Below are positions 53,346 through 64,000 of a stretch of DNA of 64,000 bases, piece after piece. Origin of the DNA: Akkermansia biwaensis (GTDB taxonomy: Bacteria > Verrucomicrobiota > Verrucomicrobiia > Verrucomicrobiales > Akkermansiaceae). The DNA lies in assembly GCF_026072915.1 (NCBI RefSeq), contig NZ_AP025943.1:1922001-1986000 (forward strand), read 5' to 3'. The notes under the pieces are model-generated. The model did no database searches. It was not told where the DNA came from and saw only the letters and a program-made list of their open reading frames with translations. Each line of letters begins with the position of its first letter. The first letter of the stretch is position 1. A program made the position numbers and the translations under genes.

Positions 53346-55844
53346 TTAGAAAGCCGCCCGGAATTGGAGGCTTCCGCTCACCCCCTCGCGTTTGCCCGCG
53401 TATCCTTTCACTCCAAGATCAACGAACATGGGTTTGCCGGCTACGGGCTGGAAGATCACGCCCAGTTCCGCCATGCCCGTGCCGCCGCGCAAGGTGGGCG
53501 CGGCGATGTCCTGGCCGTAGGTGGAGGCGCGGGCCGTTCCATTGCATTGCCATTCATACGCTGCTCCCGCGTACGGGCGGATGGTTTGCGTCATCTCATA
53601 GTGGAAGCGCGCACCGCCCTGGAGCCAGCTGGAGTTCATGTCCCGGAACCGGATATGGTCACCGGAGACCGTGGCGTGGTCGCCGTCCTGGCGCGTCCAC
53701 AGGAAGCGCCCGTAGGCCTCCATGTTCATTTTCCGGTCCAGCTCCCTTGTCAACGCCGCGCCAGCGTGGCCGCCGTAGTAAGGAGAGGAAAGGTTGTAGG
53801 CGGAGGGGTTCCCCGCCCCGTCCACCAGGTCTCCGCTGCGGTAGTCCGAGTCCAGCCGTCCCGCGCGGAAGGAAGCCTCCAGCGCGATTCCTCTGAGGCC
53901 GTTATCCGTGAGGTCCCAGCGGGCCAGAAGGCCGCCGCCGTAATAGGAAGTGTCCCCGGAAGCCCGTACAAAGGGGGCGTCTGCAAAGGCGTTGTGAGCC
54001 GTGTAGCTGCCCCAGCCGCTTTCCATGAAACCGCCCAGCACTACAGAACGGTTTTTGGAAAATCCGGCGGAAACGCCTGCCAGAACGGCGTAGCCGTCCT
54101 GTTCCACACGGGAGCCGGTGGCGTAGTTGGAATGGGAGCCTTCCATGGCGAGGAATGTTTCCATGCCGGAGGGGGAGCCTCCCTGCATGGCGGCCATGGC
54201 GGCGCGGCTGATTCCCAGCCCGGCGGCAAGGTCCGCGCCCTGGTTGTTCAGGGCCATGGCGGCGGCGCGGCCTTCGGAAAGGGATTTCAACTGGGGATTC
54301 AGGCGGCTGGAAGTGACGGTAGCGTCAATGCTGGTGTTTCCCACGGAGACGGTGGCGTCATAGAGCATGGCGATGCCGCGTTTGAAGGAGACGAAAGGGG
54401 TTTTCAGGATCACGCCGTTGGTGATGAGCCCCATGTTGTTGCGGATGAGGGAAATGGTGTCTCCCACAGCAGGGCCGGGGCTTCCCGGAGAAACACCGGT
54501 GATTTCCACCCGGATGGTGGAGCCGGAAAGGTCCGTAGCCGAGGGAGCGGTGGAAGAAGTTCCGTTGGAGATGGTGAGCATGGGACCGCCGTTTTCGTTC
54601 CAGGACGACAGGCGGAAAACGTAGTGCTCAAAATTGCCCACATTCGTTGCGCTTCCCTGAAAGTTTTCCAGAATGAGCACGTTGCCCGTTGTTACATCCA
54701 TAGCCGTGGCTCCTGGACTGGAGGCATAGGCGTCCCATCCGCCGAAAACACCGTTAAGGTTGAAGTTGCCTTCCAGAATAACGGTATTGTTGCTGGCCGT
54801 TCCTTTGTCCGCTCTGCCTCCGTAGATATATCCCCCTACCGTGCCTCCACGGATTTCCACCACATTGCCGCTGGAAGATCCCTGGAAACTCATTCCACCC
54901 GTGACGGAGCCGTCAATGTTTCCTCCCAGAATAAGAACATGGTTGCCGGAAGCGGCCCCTCCGTTGGAGGAGGTCCCCCCATCAATGAATCCTGTATGAC
55001 CACCGAGGAAGATTACCCGGTTGCCGGAGGCGTTCCCTTCACTGGCCCTCCCTCCCATGATTCCATGGCCTACGCCGGGTATTTCTCCGTTGAGCCCCAC
55101 TTCTCCCCCATACATGATGAACAGGTTGTTGCAGGCGTTTCCCGTGCCGGATTCCACAAAACCTCCGAAGGCATTGTTGTTGACGCCGCCGCTGGTGATG
55201 ATTACCCGATTGCCGGAGGCATTCCCTGTAGAGGAATAGCCGCCGTTGAGCCAAGTTGCCGTGGCATTGCCAAGCCGCACGCTGTTGGAGATAGCGTCTC
55301 CGCCGGCTGTTTGGCCTCCGTTGACGCCGCCGCTTAACGTACCGCCGGAAATAAGGACTTCGTTCCCCGTGACGTTGCCGGAATTACTGTAGGCCCCCTG
55401 CAACCATTGAGCGCTTCCCCCCGTCATTGTGATGGAATTATATTGAGCGTTTCCGCTGCCGCTTTCTCCGCCATAAACGTTGCGGGCGACCGTCCCGCCC
55501 CCAAGAATGACGGAATTATATTCCACGGTTCCCGTCGCGGAATAAGCTCCGAGAAGATGGAGGACAGAACCTCCGGTCATGGAAATCCGGTTACGGATAG
55601 TGTCTCCGTCTGTTGTTTTAGCTCCATAGGCGTTTCCGGGGATAGAGCCTCCCGTGATGGAGACCGTGTTGTCCGACAGGCTGCCCTGCGGGAACAGGAG
55701 GCCGTTTTCGTCCAGTGGGGCTCCGGGATAGGTGAGTTCGACACCCGCAGCTTCTGCCAGAGAACTTCCGGCCACTGTAATGCCGGCGATGCAAAAGAGT
55801 CGGGATATTACTGGTTTAAATGGCAATATCGTTTTCATTCTCAT
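53346..55844 (-). CDS. Autotransporter with glycine-rich beta-helix passenger
   Basis: 832 residues. Signal peptide to ~32 (ITVAGSSLAEAAG). The passenger, ~35-460, is made of 20-25-residue repeats of the form S/NxVxITGGxIxGxxYGG, with recurrent GN-R/V-I elements and xGGxSxxGNA turns, predicting a beta-helix. A linker with helical sequence (RAAAMALNNQGADLAAGLGI) leads to a C-terminal beta-barrel of ~270 residues that ends in Phe (LQFRAAF), the outer-membrane insertion signal. No catalytic motif in the passenger, so it is more likely an adhesin or surface structure. Its upstream region carries two copies of a dyad. Confidence 0.93.
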   Translation of the reverse strand: MRMKTILPFKPVISRLFCIAGITVAGSSLAEAAGVELTYPGAPLDENGLLFPQGSLSDNTVSITGGSIPGNAYGAKTTDGDTIRNRISMTGGSVLHLLGAYSATGTVEYNSVILGGGTVARNVYGGESGSGNAQYNSITMTGGSAQWLQGAYSNSGNVTGNEVLISGGTLSGGVNGGQTAGGDAISNSVRLGNATATWLNGGYSSTGNASGNRVIITSGGVNNNAFGGFVESGTGNACNNLFIMYGGEVGLNGEIPGVGHGIMGGRASEGNASGNRVIFLGGHTGFIDGGTSSNGGAASGNHVLILGGNIDGSVTGGMSFQGSSSGNVVEIRGGTVGGYIYGGRADKGTASNNTVILEGNFNLNGVFGGWDAYASSPGATAMDVTTGNVLILENFQGSATNVGNFEHYVFRLSSWNENGGPMLTISNGTSSTAPSATDLSGSTIRVEITGVSPGSPGPAVGDTISLIRNNMGLITNGVILKTPFVSFKRGIAMLYDATVSVGNTSIDATVTSSRLNPQLKSLSEGRAAAMALNNQGADLAAGLGISRAAMAAMQGGSPSGMETFLAMEGSHSNYATGSRVEQDGYAVLAGVSAGFSKNRSVVLGGFMESGWGSYTAHNAFADAPFVRASGDTSYYGGGLLARWDLTDNGLRGIALEASFRAGRLDSDYRSGDLVDGAGNPSAYNLSSPYYGGHAGAALTRELDRKMNMEAYGRFLWTRQDGDHATVSGDHIRFRDMNSSWLQGGARFHYEMTQTIRPYAGAAYEWQCNGTARASTYGQDIAAPTLRGGTGMAELGVIFQPVAGKPMFVDLGVKGYAGKREGVSGSLQFRAAF

Positions 55845-55852
55845 GATAATTG

Positions 55853-55868
55853 CGGATTATCAATCCGG
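55853..55868. promoter_or_regulatory. Dyad copy 1 (proximal)
   Basis: cggatt-atc-aatccg, 6-bp arms, within the leader of the autotransporter gene. Position so close to the start codon would let a bound protein or folded RNA block translation or transcription. Confidence 0.5.
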
Positions 55869-56121
55869 TATGCATTAAAACAGCACATAAATACCTGCCG
55901 CTGCAAGGAGCGTCGTGGCACCTGAATATGGAACTGAGCGGCAGCGAACTGTATTCTCGGAAAGGCAGTACGTCCTGACGGACACATCTAGTGCAGACGC
56001 CGCATGGGCATGCGGCGCTCCCGGAGCGTGTGGGCGAATCCGGGGAAGTTAATGCGGGGGAATGCTTCATGATACAGTAGCTGTTCCGCACAAATTCCTG
56101 ACACTTAGAATTCGCTCTTGA

Positions 56122-56142
56122 CTCCGGATTGATAATCCGGAG
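56122..56142. promoter_or_regulatory. Dyad copy 2 (distal)
   Basis: ctccggatt-gat-aatccggag, 9-bp perfect arms, same core as copy 1 in reverse orientation, 34 nt downstream of the stop of the PA14 protein gene. It could end that transcript, but lacks a U-run on the minus strand; a shared operator is as likely. Confidence 0.5.
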
Positions 56143-56175
56143 AGCTCTGAAAAAAGTTGTATGAATATTTTAGGA

Positions 56176-59673
<3,498 letters not shown>

Positions 59674-59751
59674 TCAGCACGGGAGGGGAAGAGGGGGAAT
59701 GGCGTGCTGGGTTCTTGCTCTTGTCCGTTTGCACGGAGTAAGTTTTGCCGG

Positions 59752-60834
59752 ATGATCCCCCGGATGCGCATGAAGTTGTTTTTCTGGAAGGCTGCCGTGT
59801 TGGGGTGCGGCGCCTTTTTTCTGCCTGCCGCCGGTATGTCCGGCGGCACGGGGGAACTTGCGGCTGCCGTTTCCGCGCGGCTTGTTTCCTGCGAACATGC
59901 CGTGGACGGCAGGGTGACGGCAAGGGGGGCGGCCATGGGCACGGTGTTTACGGTGCGCGCCTATCCCGGCCACGGCATGGACGGAGCGCGGACGGAAGAA
60001 GCCTGCATGCGGGCGCTGGCCTGTGCCGTGTTCTGGGAGGGGGTGATGTCCGCCATGGATGCGGAAAGCCGGCTCGCCGCTCTGAATGCCGCTCCGGCAG
60101 GGGTGAAGGTTCCCGTTTCTCCGGAGTTGCGGAGGGTGTTGTCGCTGTCCCTGGAGTATGCCCGTTTGACGCGCGGAACCTTTGACCCCACGCTGGGGCC
60201 TTTCATCCGTTTGTGGAAGAAGTCCCGCCGCCTCGGGGTTCTTCCTTCCCGGGAGGACCTGGAGCGTGCGCGCCGGGCCTCCGGCTGGGAGAAGCTGTCC
60301 GTGGACGGGGAAGGGGTGATGAAGGCCGCGGAGGGGATGAGGGTGGATCTGGGAGGCATCGGCAAAGGGTTTGCCGTGGACAGGATGGCGGATATGTTGA
60401 AAGAAAGGGGAGTGGAGTCTTTCTGCATTGACAGCACCAGCGATGTTCTGGCGGGGGCTCCCCCGCCGGGAATGCAGGGCTGGAAGCTCCGGGTAGCCGT
60501 GGGGGAGGGACGGCTGGAGCAGCGGCTGATGAGCTATGCCGCCGTGTCCACTTCCGGGGATGCGCACCAGTTTGCGGAGATAGGCGGCGTGGCGTATTCC
60601 CATGTGCTGGACCCCGCCACGGGGCTGGGCGTCACGGAGGGCAGGCAGGTGAGCGTCCAGGCTCCCGCAGCCGCTTTGGCGGATGCGCTGTCCACGGCGG
60701 CCTGCGTTATGTCGGAAGAGGCGTTCCGGGCTCTTGCCGGGAAAATTCCCGGGGTTTCCGTGCTGGGGTTTTTCCGGCATCCGCCGCCGGAGAATGAACG
60801 GAGCCGTGCCTTCTCCGGGCAGAAAATTCCGTGA
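59752..60834 (+). CDS. apbE: ApbE-like FAD:protein FMN transferase
   Basis: 360 residues. The N-terminal hydrophobic segment with AVLGC may be a lipobox or a signal peptide. ApbE motifs in order: GAAMGTVFTVRAY, TFDPTLGPFIRLW, VDLGGIGKGFAVDRM (FAD binding), AAVSTSGD and SHVLDPATG. It attaches FMN to Thr/Ser of Na+-translocating NADH dehydrogenase or RNF subunits, outside the inner membrane. Starts at 59764 or 59770 are also possible. A 55-nt gap leads to the GH27 gene on the same strand. Confidence 0.93.
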   Translation: MIPRMRMKLFFWKAAVLGCGAFFLPAAGMSGGTGELAAAVSARLVSCEHAVDGRVTARGAAMGTVFTVRAYPGHGMDGARTEEACMRALACAVFWEGVMSAMDAESRLAALNAAPAGVKVPVSPELRRVLSLSLEYARLTRGTFDPTLGPFIRLWKKSRRLGVLPSREDLERARRASGWEKLSVDGEGVMKAAEGMRVDLGGIGKGFAVDRMADMLKERGVESFCIDSTSDVLAGAPPPGMQGWKLRVAVGEGRLEQRLMSYAAVSTSGDAHQFAEIGGVAYSHVLDPATGLGVTEGRQVSVQAPAAALADALSTAACVMSEEAFRALAGKIPGVSVLGFFRHPPPENERSRAFSGQKIP

Positions 60835-60888
60835 AAGAAGTGCGGCGGATATGACGTTTTATTGAAGTATTCCCATATTGAAAACGTT

Positions 60889-62490
60889 ATGAGATTATGC
60901 CGTCTTTTATGTCTTGCCGCCATCGGGTCAGCCGTTCCCTCCGCGGTTTGCGCCGATTTTCCAAATCCCTATCCCGCTCCGGTTTCTGGAGTGCGCCTGA
61001 CGCCGGAGACATCTCCGCTGCCGTCGATCAATGGAGCCCGCGTCCTGGGCGTCAGGCCAGGGGCTGAAGTGCTGTTCCAGGTGCCGGTTTCCGGAGAGCG
61101 TCCCATGCAGATCAGGGCGTCCGGATTGCCCGCAGGGGTGAAGATGAATTCCCGCGGCCTGATTTCCGGCAAAGCACCGATGCGGAAGGGAGAATACCGG
61201 GTGAAGCTTCAGGCGGCCAACAGACACGGAAAGGATGCCGGGGAATGGGTATTGAAGGTGGGGGACGATTTATGCCTCACTCCGCCGATGGGCTGGAGCA
61301 GCTGGTATTCCTACAGCGAGGCGGTAGGGCAGGACCAGGTGCTCAAGACCGCCCGGCTTTTTGTGGAACGCGGGCTGGTCAATCACGGCTGGACCTACAT
61401 CAACATTGACGATTGCTGGCAGGGGAAACGGGGAGGGAAGAATTTTTCCATTCAGCCCAACAAGCGTTTCCCCGATATGAAGGCCATGTGCCGTGCCATT
61501 CACGCCATGGGGCTGAAGGCTGGCATTTATTCAACGCCGTGGATGGGCACGTATGCCGGTTTTATCGGCGGAAGCGCGCCGGACAAGAAGGCGGATTATG
61601 CAGGATTGAGCATCCCGGAAAAGGACCGTTTACAGGAGAATCAGATATTCGGACGCTATCCCGGCGTTCACCGCCGGCATGCCGACCGCACAGGGCCCGT
61701 ATGGCTGTTTGACCGCGACGCCCGGCAGTGGGCCGAATGGGGATTCGATTACGTGAAGGTGGATTGGAAGCCCAATGACGTACCTACGACGGAACGTATC
61801 CGGAAGGCTCTGGATGAGTCCGGGCGCGATATCGTGCTGAGCTTGTCCAATGCGGCTCCGTATGAACATGTGGAAGAATTGTCCAGGCTGGCCAATTTGT
61901 GGAGGACGACGGGAGATATCGAGGACCACTGGGGCAGCGTCAGCGGCATCGGCTTTTCCCAGGAGCGCTGGCAGAAGCACATGAGCCCGGGGCATTGGAA
62001 CGATCCGGACATTCTCCAGGTCGGCAAGCTGGGCAAGCCCAACCGGCCCAATACCGCGTTTGTCCAGACGCGGCTGTCTCCGGATGAACAATACACGCAT
62101 GTGACCCTGTGGTGCCTGCTGTCCGCCCCTCTCATCATTTCCTGTGATCTGGAGAATATCGATTCGTTCACGATGGGCTTGCTGACCAATGACGAGGTGA
62201 TTGCCGTGGATCAGGATCCGGCGGCCCGTCCGGCCCGCAGGGCGTGGAACCAGGGGAATTTCCAGGTATGGACGAAGGAGCTGGCGGACGGTTCCACGGC
62301 AGCGGGCTTTTTCAATACCGGCGGCTCCAGGGAGGTTCTGAAGGTAAATCTGAAAGATATCGGCCTGTCCGGTCCCTATCAGGTGCGGGACCTTTGGAAG
62401 CGTGCGGACCAGGGAACGGCGGAAGGGGACATTGCCGTGGAGCTCAACAGCCACGGTGCGGCCATGTTCCGCTTCACCAGGAAGGAGTGA
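60889..62490 (+). CDS. GH27 alpha-galactosidase / alpha-N-acetylgalactosaminidase
   Basis: 533 residues. Signal peptide (LLCLAAIGSAVPSAVCA). Putative Ig-like domain ~35-128 (SGLPAGVKMNSRGLISGKAP). Catalytic (beta/alpha)8 barrel starts LTPPMGWSSWYSYSE, includes INIDDCWQG, with nucleophile Asp292 in DYVKVDW and acid/base Asp343 in TTGDIEDHW. A C-terminal beta domain ends the protein. Family GH27 removes alpha-Gal or alpha-GalNAc caps from glycans, fitting a mucin diet. The leader has 7-bp arms acgtttt/aaaacgt at 60854 and 60881, possibly an operator. Confidence 0.94.
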   Translation: MRLCRLLCLAAIGSAVPSAVCADFPNPYPAPVSGVRLTPETSPLPSINGARVLGVRPGAEVLFQVPVSGERPMQIRASGLPAGVKMNSRGLISGKAPMRKGEYRVKLQAANRHGKDAGEWVLKVGDDLCLTPPMGWSSWYSYSEAVGQDQVLKTARLFVERGLVNHGWTYINIDDCWQGKRGGKNFSIQPNKRFPDMKAMCRAIHAMGLKAGIYSTPWMGTYAGFIGGSAPDKKADYAGLSIPEKDRLQENQIFGRYPGVHRRHADRTGPVWLFDRDARQWAEWGFDYVKVDWKPNDVPTTERIRKALDESGRDIVLSLSNAAPYEHVEELSRLANLWRTTGDIEDHWGSVSGIGFSQERWQKHMSPGHWNDPDILQVGKLGKPNRPNTAFVQTRLSPDEQYTHVTLWCLLSAPLIISCDLENIDSFTMGLLTNDEVIAVDQDPAARPARRAWNQGNFQVWTKELADGSTAAGFFNTGGSREVLKVNLKDIGLSGPYQVRDLWKRADQGTAEGDIAVELNSHGAAMFRFTRKE

Positions 62491-62832
62491 CGCCCGGTAT
62501 GCGGGCAGGTTTCATCGGGATGGTTTCTCCCGGGGGGTGTTCCGGGATTTTCTCCTTGATTGCGGAGTTCCGGCGGACACGTGCAGGGCTGAAGCCGGAG
62601 CACCGGATTGCCTTTCCGCCCGTGTTTTCTGATTTATTTGCAGGGCGCTTCATTTACCGGTACAGGGGAAGGCTTGCGACATAGGGGAACAGCCTGGAAT
62701 GAAGCTTTATTTTTCTCCTCCGTTTTTTTATTTAAGAGAATGGATACTTTAATTTTTTACTCTGAAATCAATGTATGCCCGGCAAGGAACGGGAGGGGAT
62801 GCATTTGTTGTCCGGTTGCATGGGCGCAAACA
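62491..62832. other. Intergenic region, no gene recognised
   Basis: About 340 bp after the GH27 stop. Becomes AT-rich around 62705-62775. No motif-bearing ORF. Contains the 3' part of the GH27 transcript and possibly its terminator, though no good stem was found. Confidence 0.4.
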
Positions 62833-62870
62833 AAAAGAACCGCCCCGGTAGTCCGGGACGGTTCTCAAGG
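62833..62870 (-). terminator. Rho-independent terminator of the small protein gene
   Basis: Minus strand: agaaccgtcccgg-acta-ccggggcggttct (one mismatch) followed by ttttgttt. Located 49 nt after the stop at 62919. Confidence 0.88.
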
Positions 62871-62918
62871 TTCAAAAGTATTGAATGTGACTTTGCCTTG
62901 ATTTCTATTCAGAGCGGC

Positions 62919-63143
62919 TTAGGCGGCGATGCCGAAGTGCTGCTGAATGGAAGCGAAAATCTTGTCGCGGCGTGCGCGGGCTTTTTCGATGTCGCGGGTT
63001 TTCAAGGAGAATCTCAGGCGTTCCGCCGTGGAGTCAGGCTTGTGAACCGTGACGTGGCACCACCAGACCCCCCTGTTGTTCCACAGGTGATGGTTGGGGT
63101 TGTCATCATTAATTCTAAGAGCGATTTTGGTTTGGGCTTTCAT
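62919..63143 (-). CDS. Small protein resembling an integrase arm-binding domain
   Basis: 74 residues, basic. NNRGVWWCHVTVHKPD and LRFSLKTRDIEKARARRDKIFASI match the N-terminal arm/SAM-like region of tyrosine recombinases (W-x-x strand, S-L-x-T-R, KARARRD helix), but there is no catalytic domain in frame and the gene ends with its own terminator. So it is either a free-standing DNA-binding protein or a stable remnant. It lies 200 bp from rpmB, in the same direction. Confidence 0.75.
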   Translation of the reverse strand: MKAQTKIALRINDDNPNHHLWNNRGVWWCHVTVHKPDSTAERLRFSLKTRDIEKARARRDKIFASIQQHFGIAA

Positions 63144-63293
63144 CTGTGTGATCTTTTCCAGTGGAGGACGTCTTATATTACGTCCGATGGTATATTAATG
63201 TTTCAATAAAACCTTCAACTTGGAGGTGCCTCACTTAAGCAGATGATCCCTTGTCTTTTGGAAATCCTTTTTGCCAGTTGCTCACCTCGTTGA

Positions 63294-63320
63294 AGCCTTA
63301 GAGTTCAGCCGGTAGAGCAA
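63294..63320 (+). pseudogene. 5' half of a tRNA-like sequence
   Basis: gccttaga followed by gttc-agccggta-gagc looks like an acceptor 5' strand and a D-arm (GTTC pairs GAGC with one G-U). The anticodon arm, T-arm and 3' acceptor are absent in the next 80 nt; the sequence runs into an AT-rich perfect 9-bp inverted stretch (63326-63344) and the rpmB stop. Likely a broken tRNA. Confidence 0.4.
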
Positions 63321-63342
63321 CGTTCAAAAAAAGAATCTTTTT

Positions 63343-63606
63343 TTACAGGAGACCTACCTTTTTAAGAGTGTTGTACGCACCGTTCTTGTTGATTGTACGC
63401 AAGGCCTTGGCGGAAATCTTCATTTTAACGAACTGGCCCAGTTCAGGAACCCAGATACGCTTTTCCTGAAGATTGGGATAAACGGTACGATTGACAGTCT
63501 TAGTGACGTGACGACCAATACCGCCCTTTTTCTTGGCAAGACCGGAGCGATGGATACGACGACCTTTGTGAGGGATGGTACCTCGGATGATGCAAATTCG
63601 GGACAT
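63343..63606 (-). CDS. rpmB: Ribosomal protein bL28
   Basis: 87 residues. MSRICIIRGTIPHKGRRIHRSG is close to the usual bL28 start; PNLQEKRIWVPELGQFVKMKISAKALRTINKNG is the family signature end. It contributes to the 50S subunit and ribosome assembly. The zinc-binding Cys pair is not present. Upstream ~180 bp hold the promoter before the divergent MDR gene. Confidence 0.97.
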   Translation of the reverse strand: MSRICIIRGTIPHKGRRIHRSGLAKKKGGIGRHVTKTVNRTVYPNLQEKRIWVPELGQFVKMKISAKALRTINKNGAYNTLKKVGLL

Positions 63607-63784
63607 GGCAATCGAAGTTATTTGTTAATGCGAGGAAGAAAGATTACCGTATTTTTGCCCGAGGTCAAGAACAACTGATTAAAAGGCCCGGATTTTATGC
63701 CCGGCGCCGTGCGGACGGACTTCATTCCCTGTTAAAACGTAGCCTGCACTTGCACGCGGAGGGACTCCATGAGAGATTGGAAGC

Positions 63785-64000
63785 ATGAGTGAAAATCATT
63801 ATGCAGAGTTTTCCGAATGCGGCATGAAGCCCCAGGACGTGCTGGCTTATGTTTCCGGCCCCGTCCCGGTTCCGGCGGAGGGAGAGGTGCTGGTGCGGAT
63901 GATGGTCGCCCCGATCAATCCGGCGGATATCAATTTCATTCAGGGCGTGTACGGCGTGAAGCCCGTGCTGCCGCATTCACGCGCCGGGCTGGAAGGCTGC
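63785..64000 (+). CDS. MDR-family quinone/enoyl reductase, cut by window edge
   Basis: The first 72 codons are visible: GEVLVRMMVAPINPADINFIQGVYGVKP and PHSRAGLEGC follow the medium-chain dehydrogenase/reductase pattern (GroES-like domain) of zinc-independent quinone oxidoreductases and enoyl-ACP/CoA reductases (MECR-like). The nucleotide-binding domain is beyond the window, so substrate cannot be judged. Start at 63785 (MSENHYAEFSE). Confidence 0.88.
   Translation, partial: MSENHYAEFSECGMKPQDVLAYVSGPVPVPAEGEVLVRMMVAPINPADINFIQGVYGVKPVLPHSRAGLEGC

Larger units (their letters stand above)
55845..56175. other. Regulatory intergenic region of the autotransporter
   Basis: About 330 bp without a gene. 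It holds two copies of the dyad CGGATTATCAATCCG: 55853-55867, 9 nt upstream of the autotransporter ATG, and 56122-56142 with longer arms ctccggatt/aatccggag. Between them is a 9-bp stem cgccgcatg/catgcggcg with a 2-nt centre (55998-56017) next to a second short stem (cgctcc/ggagcg). Confidence 0.6.

Noticed and set aside
63326-63344. Perfect AT inverted stretch at the rpmB 3' end as terminator
   Set aside because: Arms are A/T only with a one-base centre, so it cannot fold into a stable hairpin; it also overlaps the stop codon.

Overview
The window looks like chromosome of an Akkermansia-type Verrucomicrobium. The evidence is a moderately GC-rich backbone with few strong Shine-Dalgarno sequences, the LL-diaminopimelate aminotransferase lysine route, a MoxR/DUF58/BatA/VWA operon, a secreted sulfatase, a GH27 alpha-galactosidase, and a large secreted PA14/Asp-box protein of the kind found in mucin-degrading gut bacteria. 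The genus is an inference from gene content and cannot be proved here.

Left end (1-6.75 kb, all minus strand): a tightly packed operon. Reading with transcription it encodes a zinc-ribbon membrane protein carrying 15 tandem KADL repeats, a glycine-zipper lipoprotein, a small lipoprotein, a multispanning membrane protein with a degenerate GTPase-like domain, a GrpE-like exchange factor and two divergent Hsp70 proteins (the last runs off the window). This chaperone-plus-envelope set is the best candidate for an undescribed system.

Accessory region (6.8-21.5 kb): two tyrosine recombinases, a 3'-half tRNA-Leu(CAG) scar beside the second one, a DUF4143 ATPase, an AbiE-type toxin-antitoxin pair with a frameshifted toxin, and a kinase + VWA pair resembling E. 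coli YegI/YegL and the TerY-P signalling modules. It also holds a truncated second copy of the kinase, a 145-bp inverted duplication of the kinase promoter/start region, a frameshifted RhuM gene fused to a decayed RHS gene, and an AT-rich RHS tail followed by two unknown membrane proteins (possible immunity genes). Much of this region is decaying.

Core region (21.6-64 kb): a seven-gene minus-strand MoxR operon that unusually includes an ABC ATPase and permease, faced convergently by a coiled-coil membrane protein. After it come DUF418, PEBP, a PLP-enzyme-like protein, a DUF1330 protein, a TIGR01777 epimerase with a lipocalin, ilvC (promoter with a perfect dyad at the predicted start site), an ABC ATPase and a GntR regulator. 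Three tandem zinc-ribbon/TM paralogues follow (a fourth is near eno), then a sulfatase, an FtsB-like gene with eno, an AlkD-like gene, dapL, an autotransporter, the large PA14/Asp-box protein, apbE, a GH27 enzyme, a small integrase-arm-like protein, rpmB and the start of an MDR oxidoreductase.

No CRISPR array, rRNA, complete tRNA or intact insertion sequence was seen.
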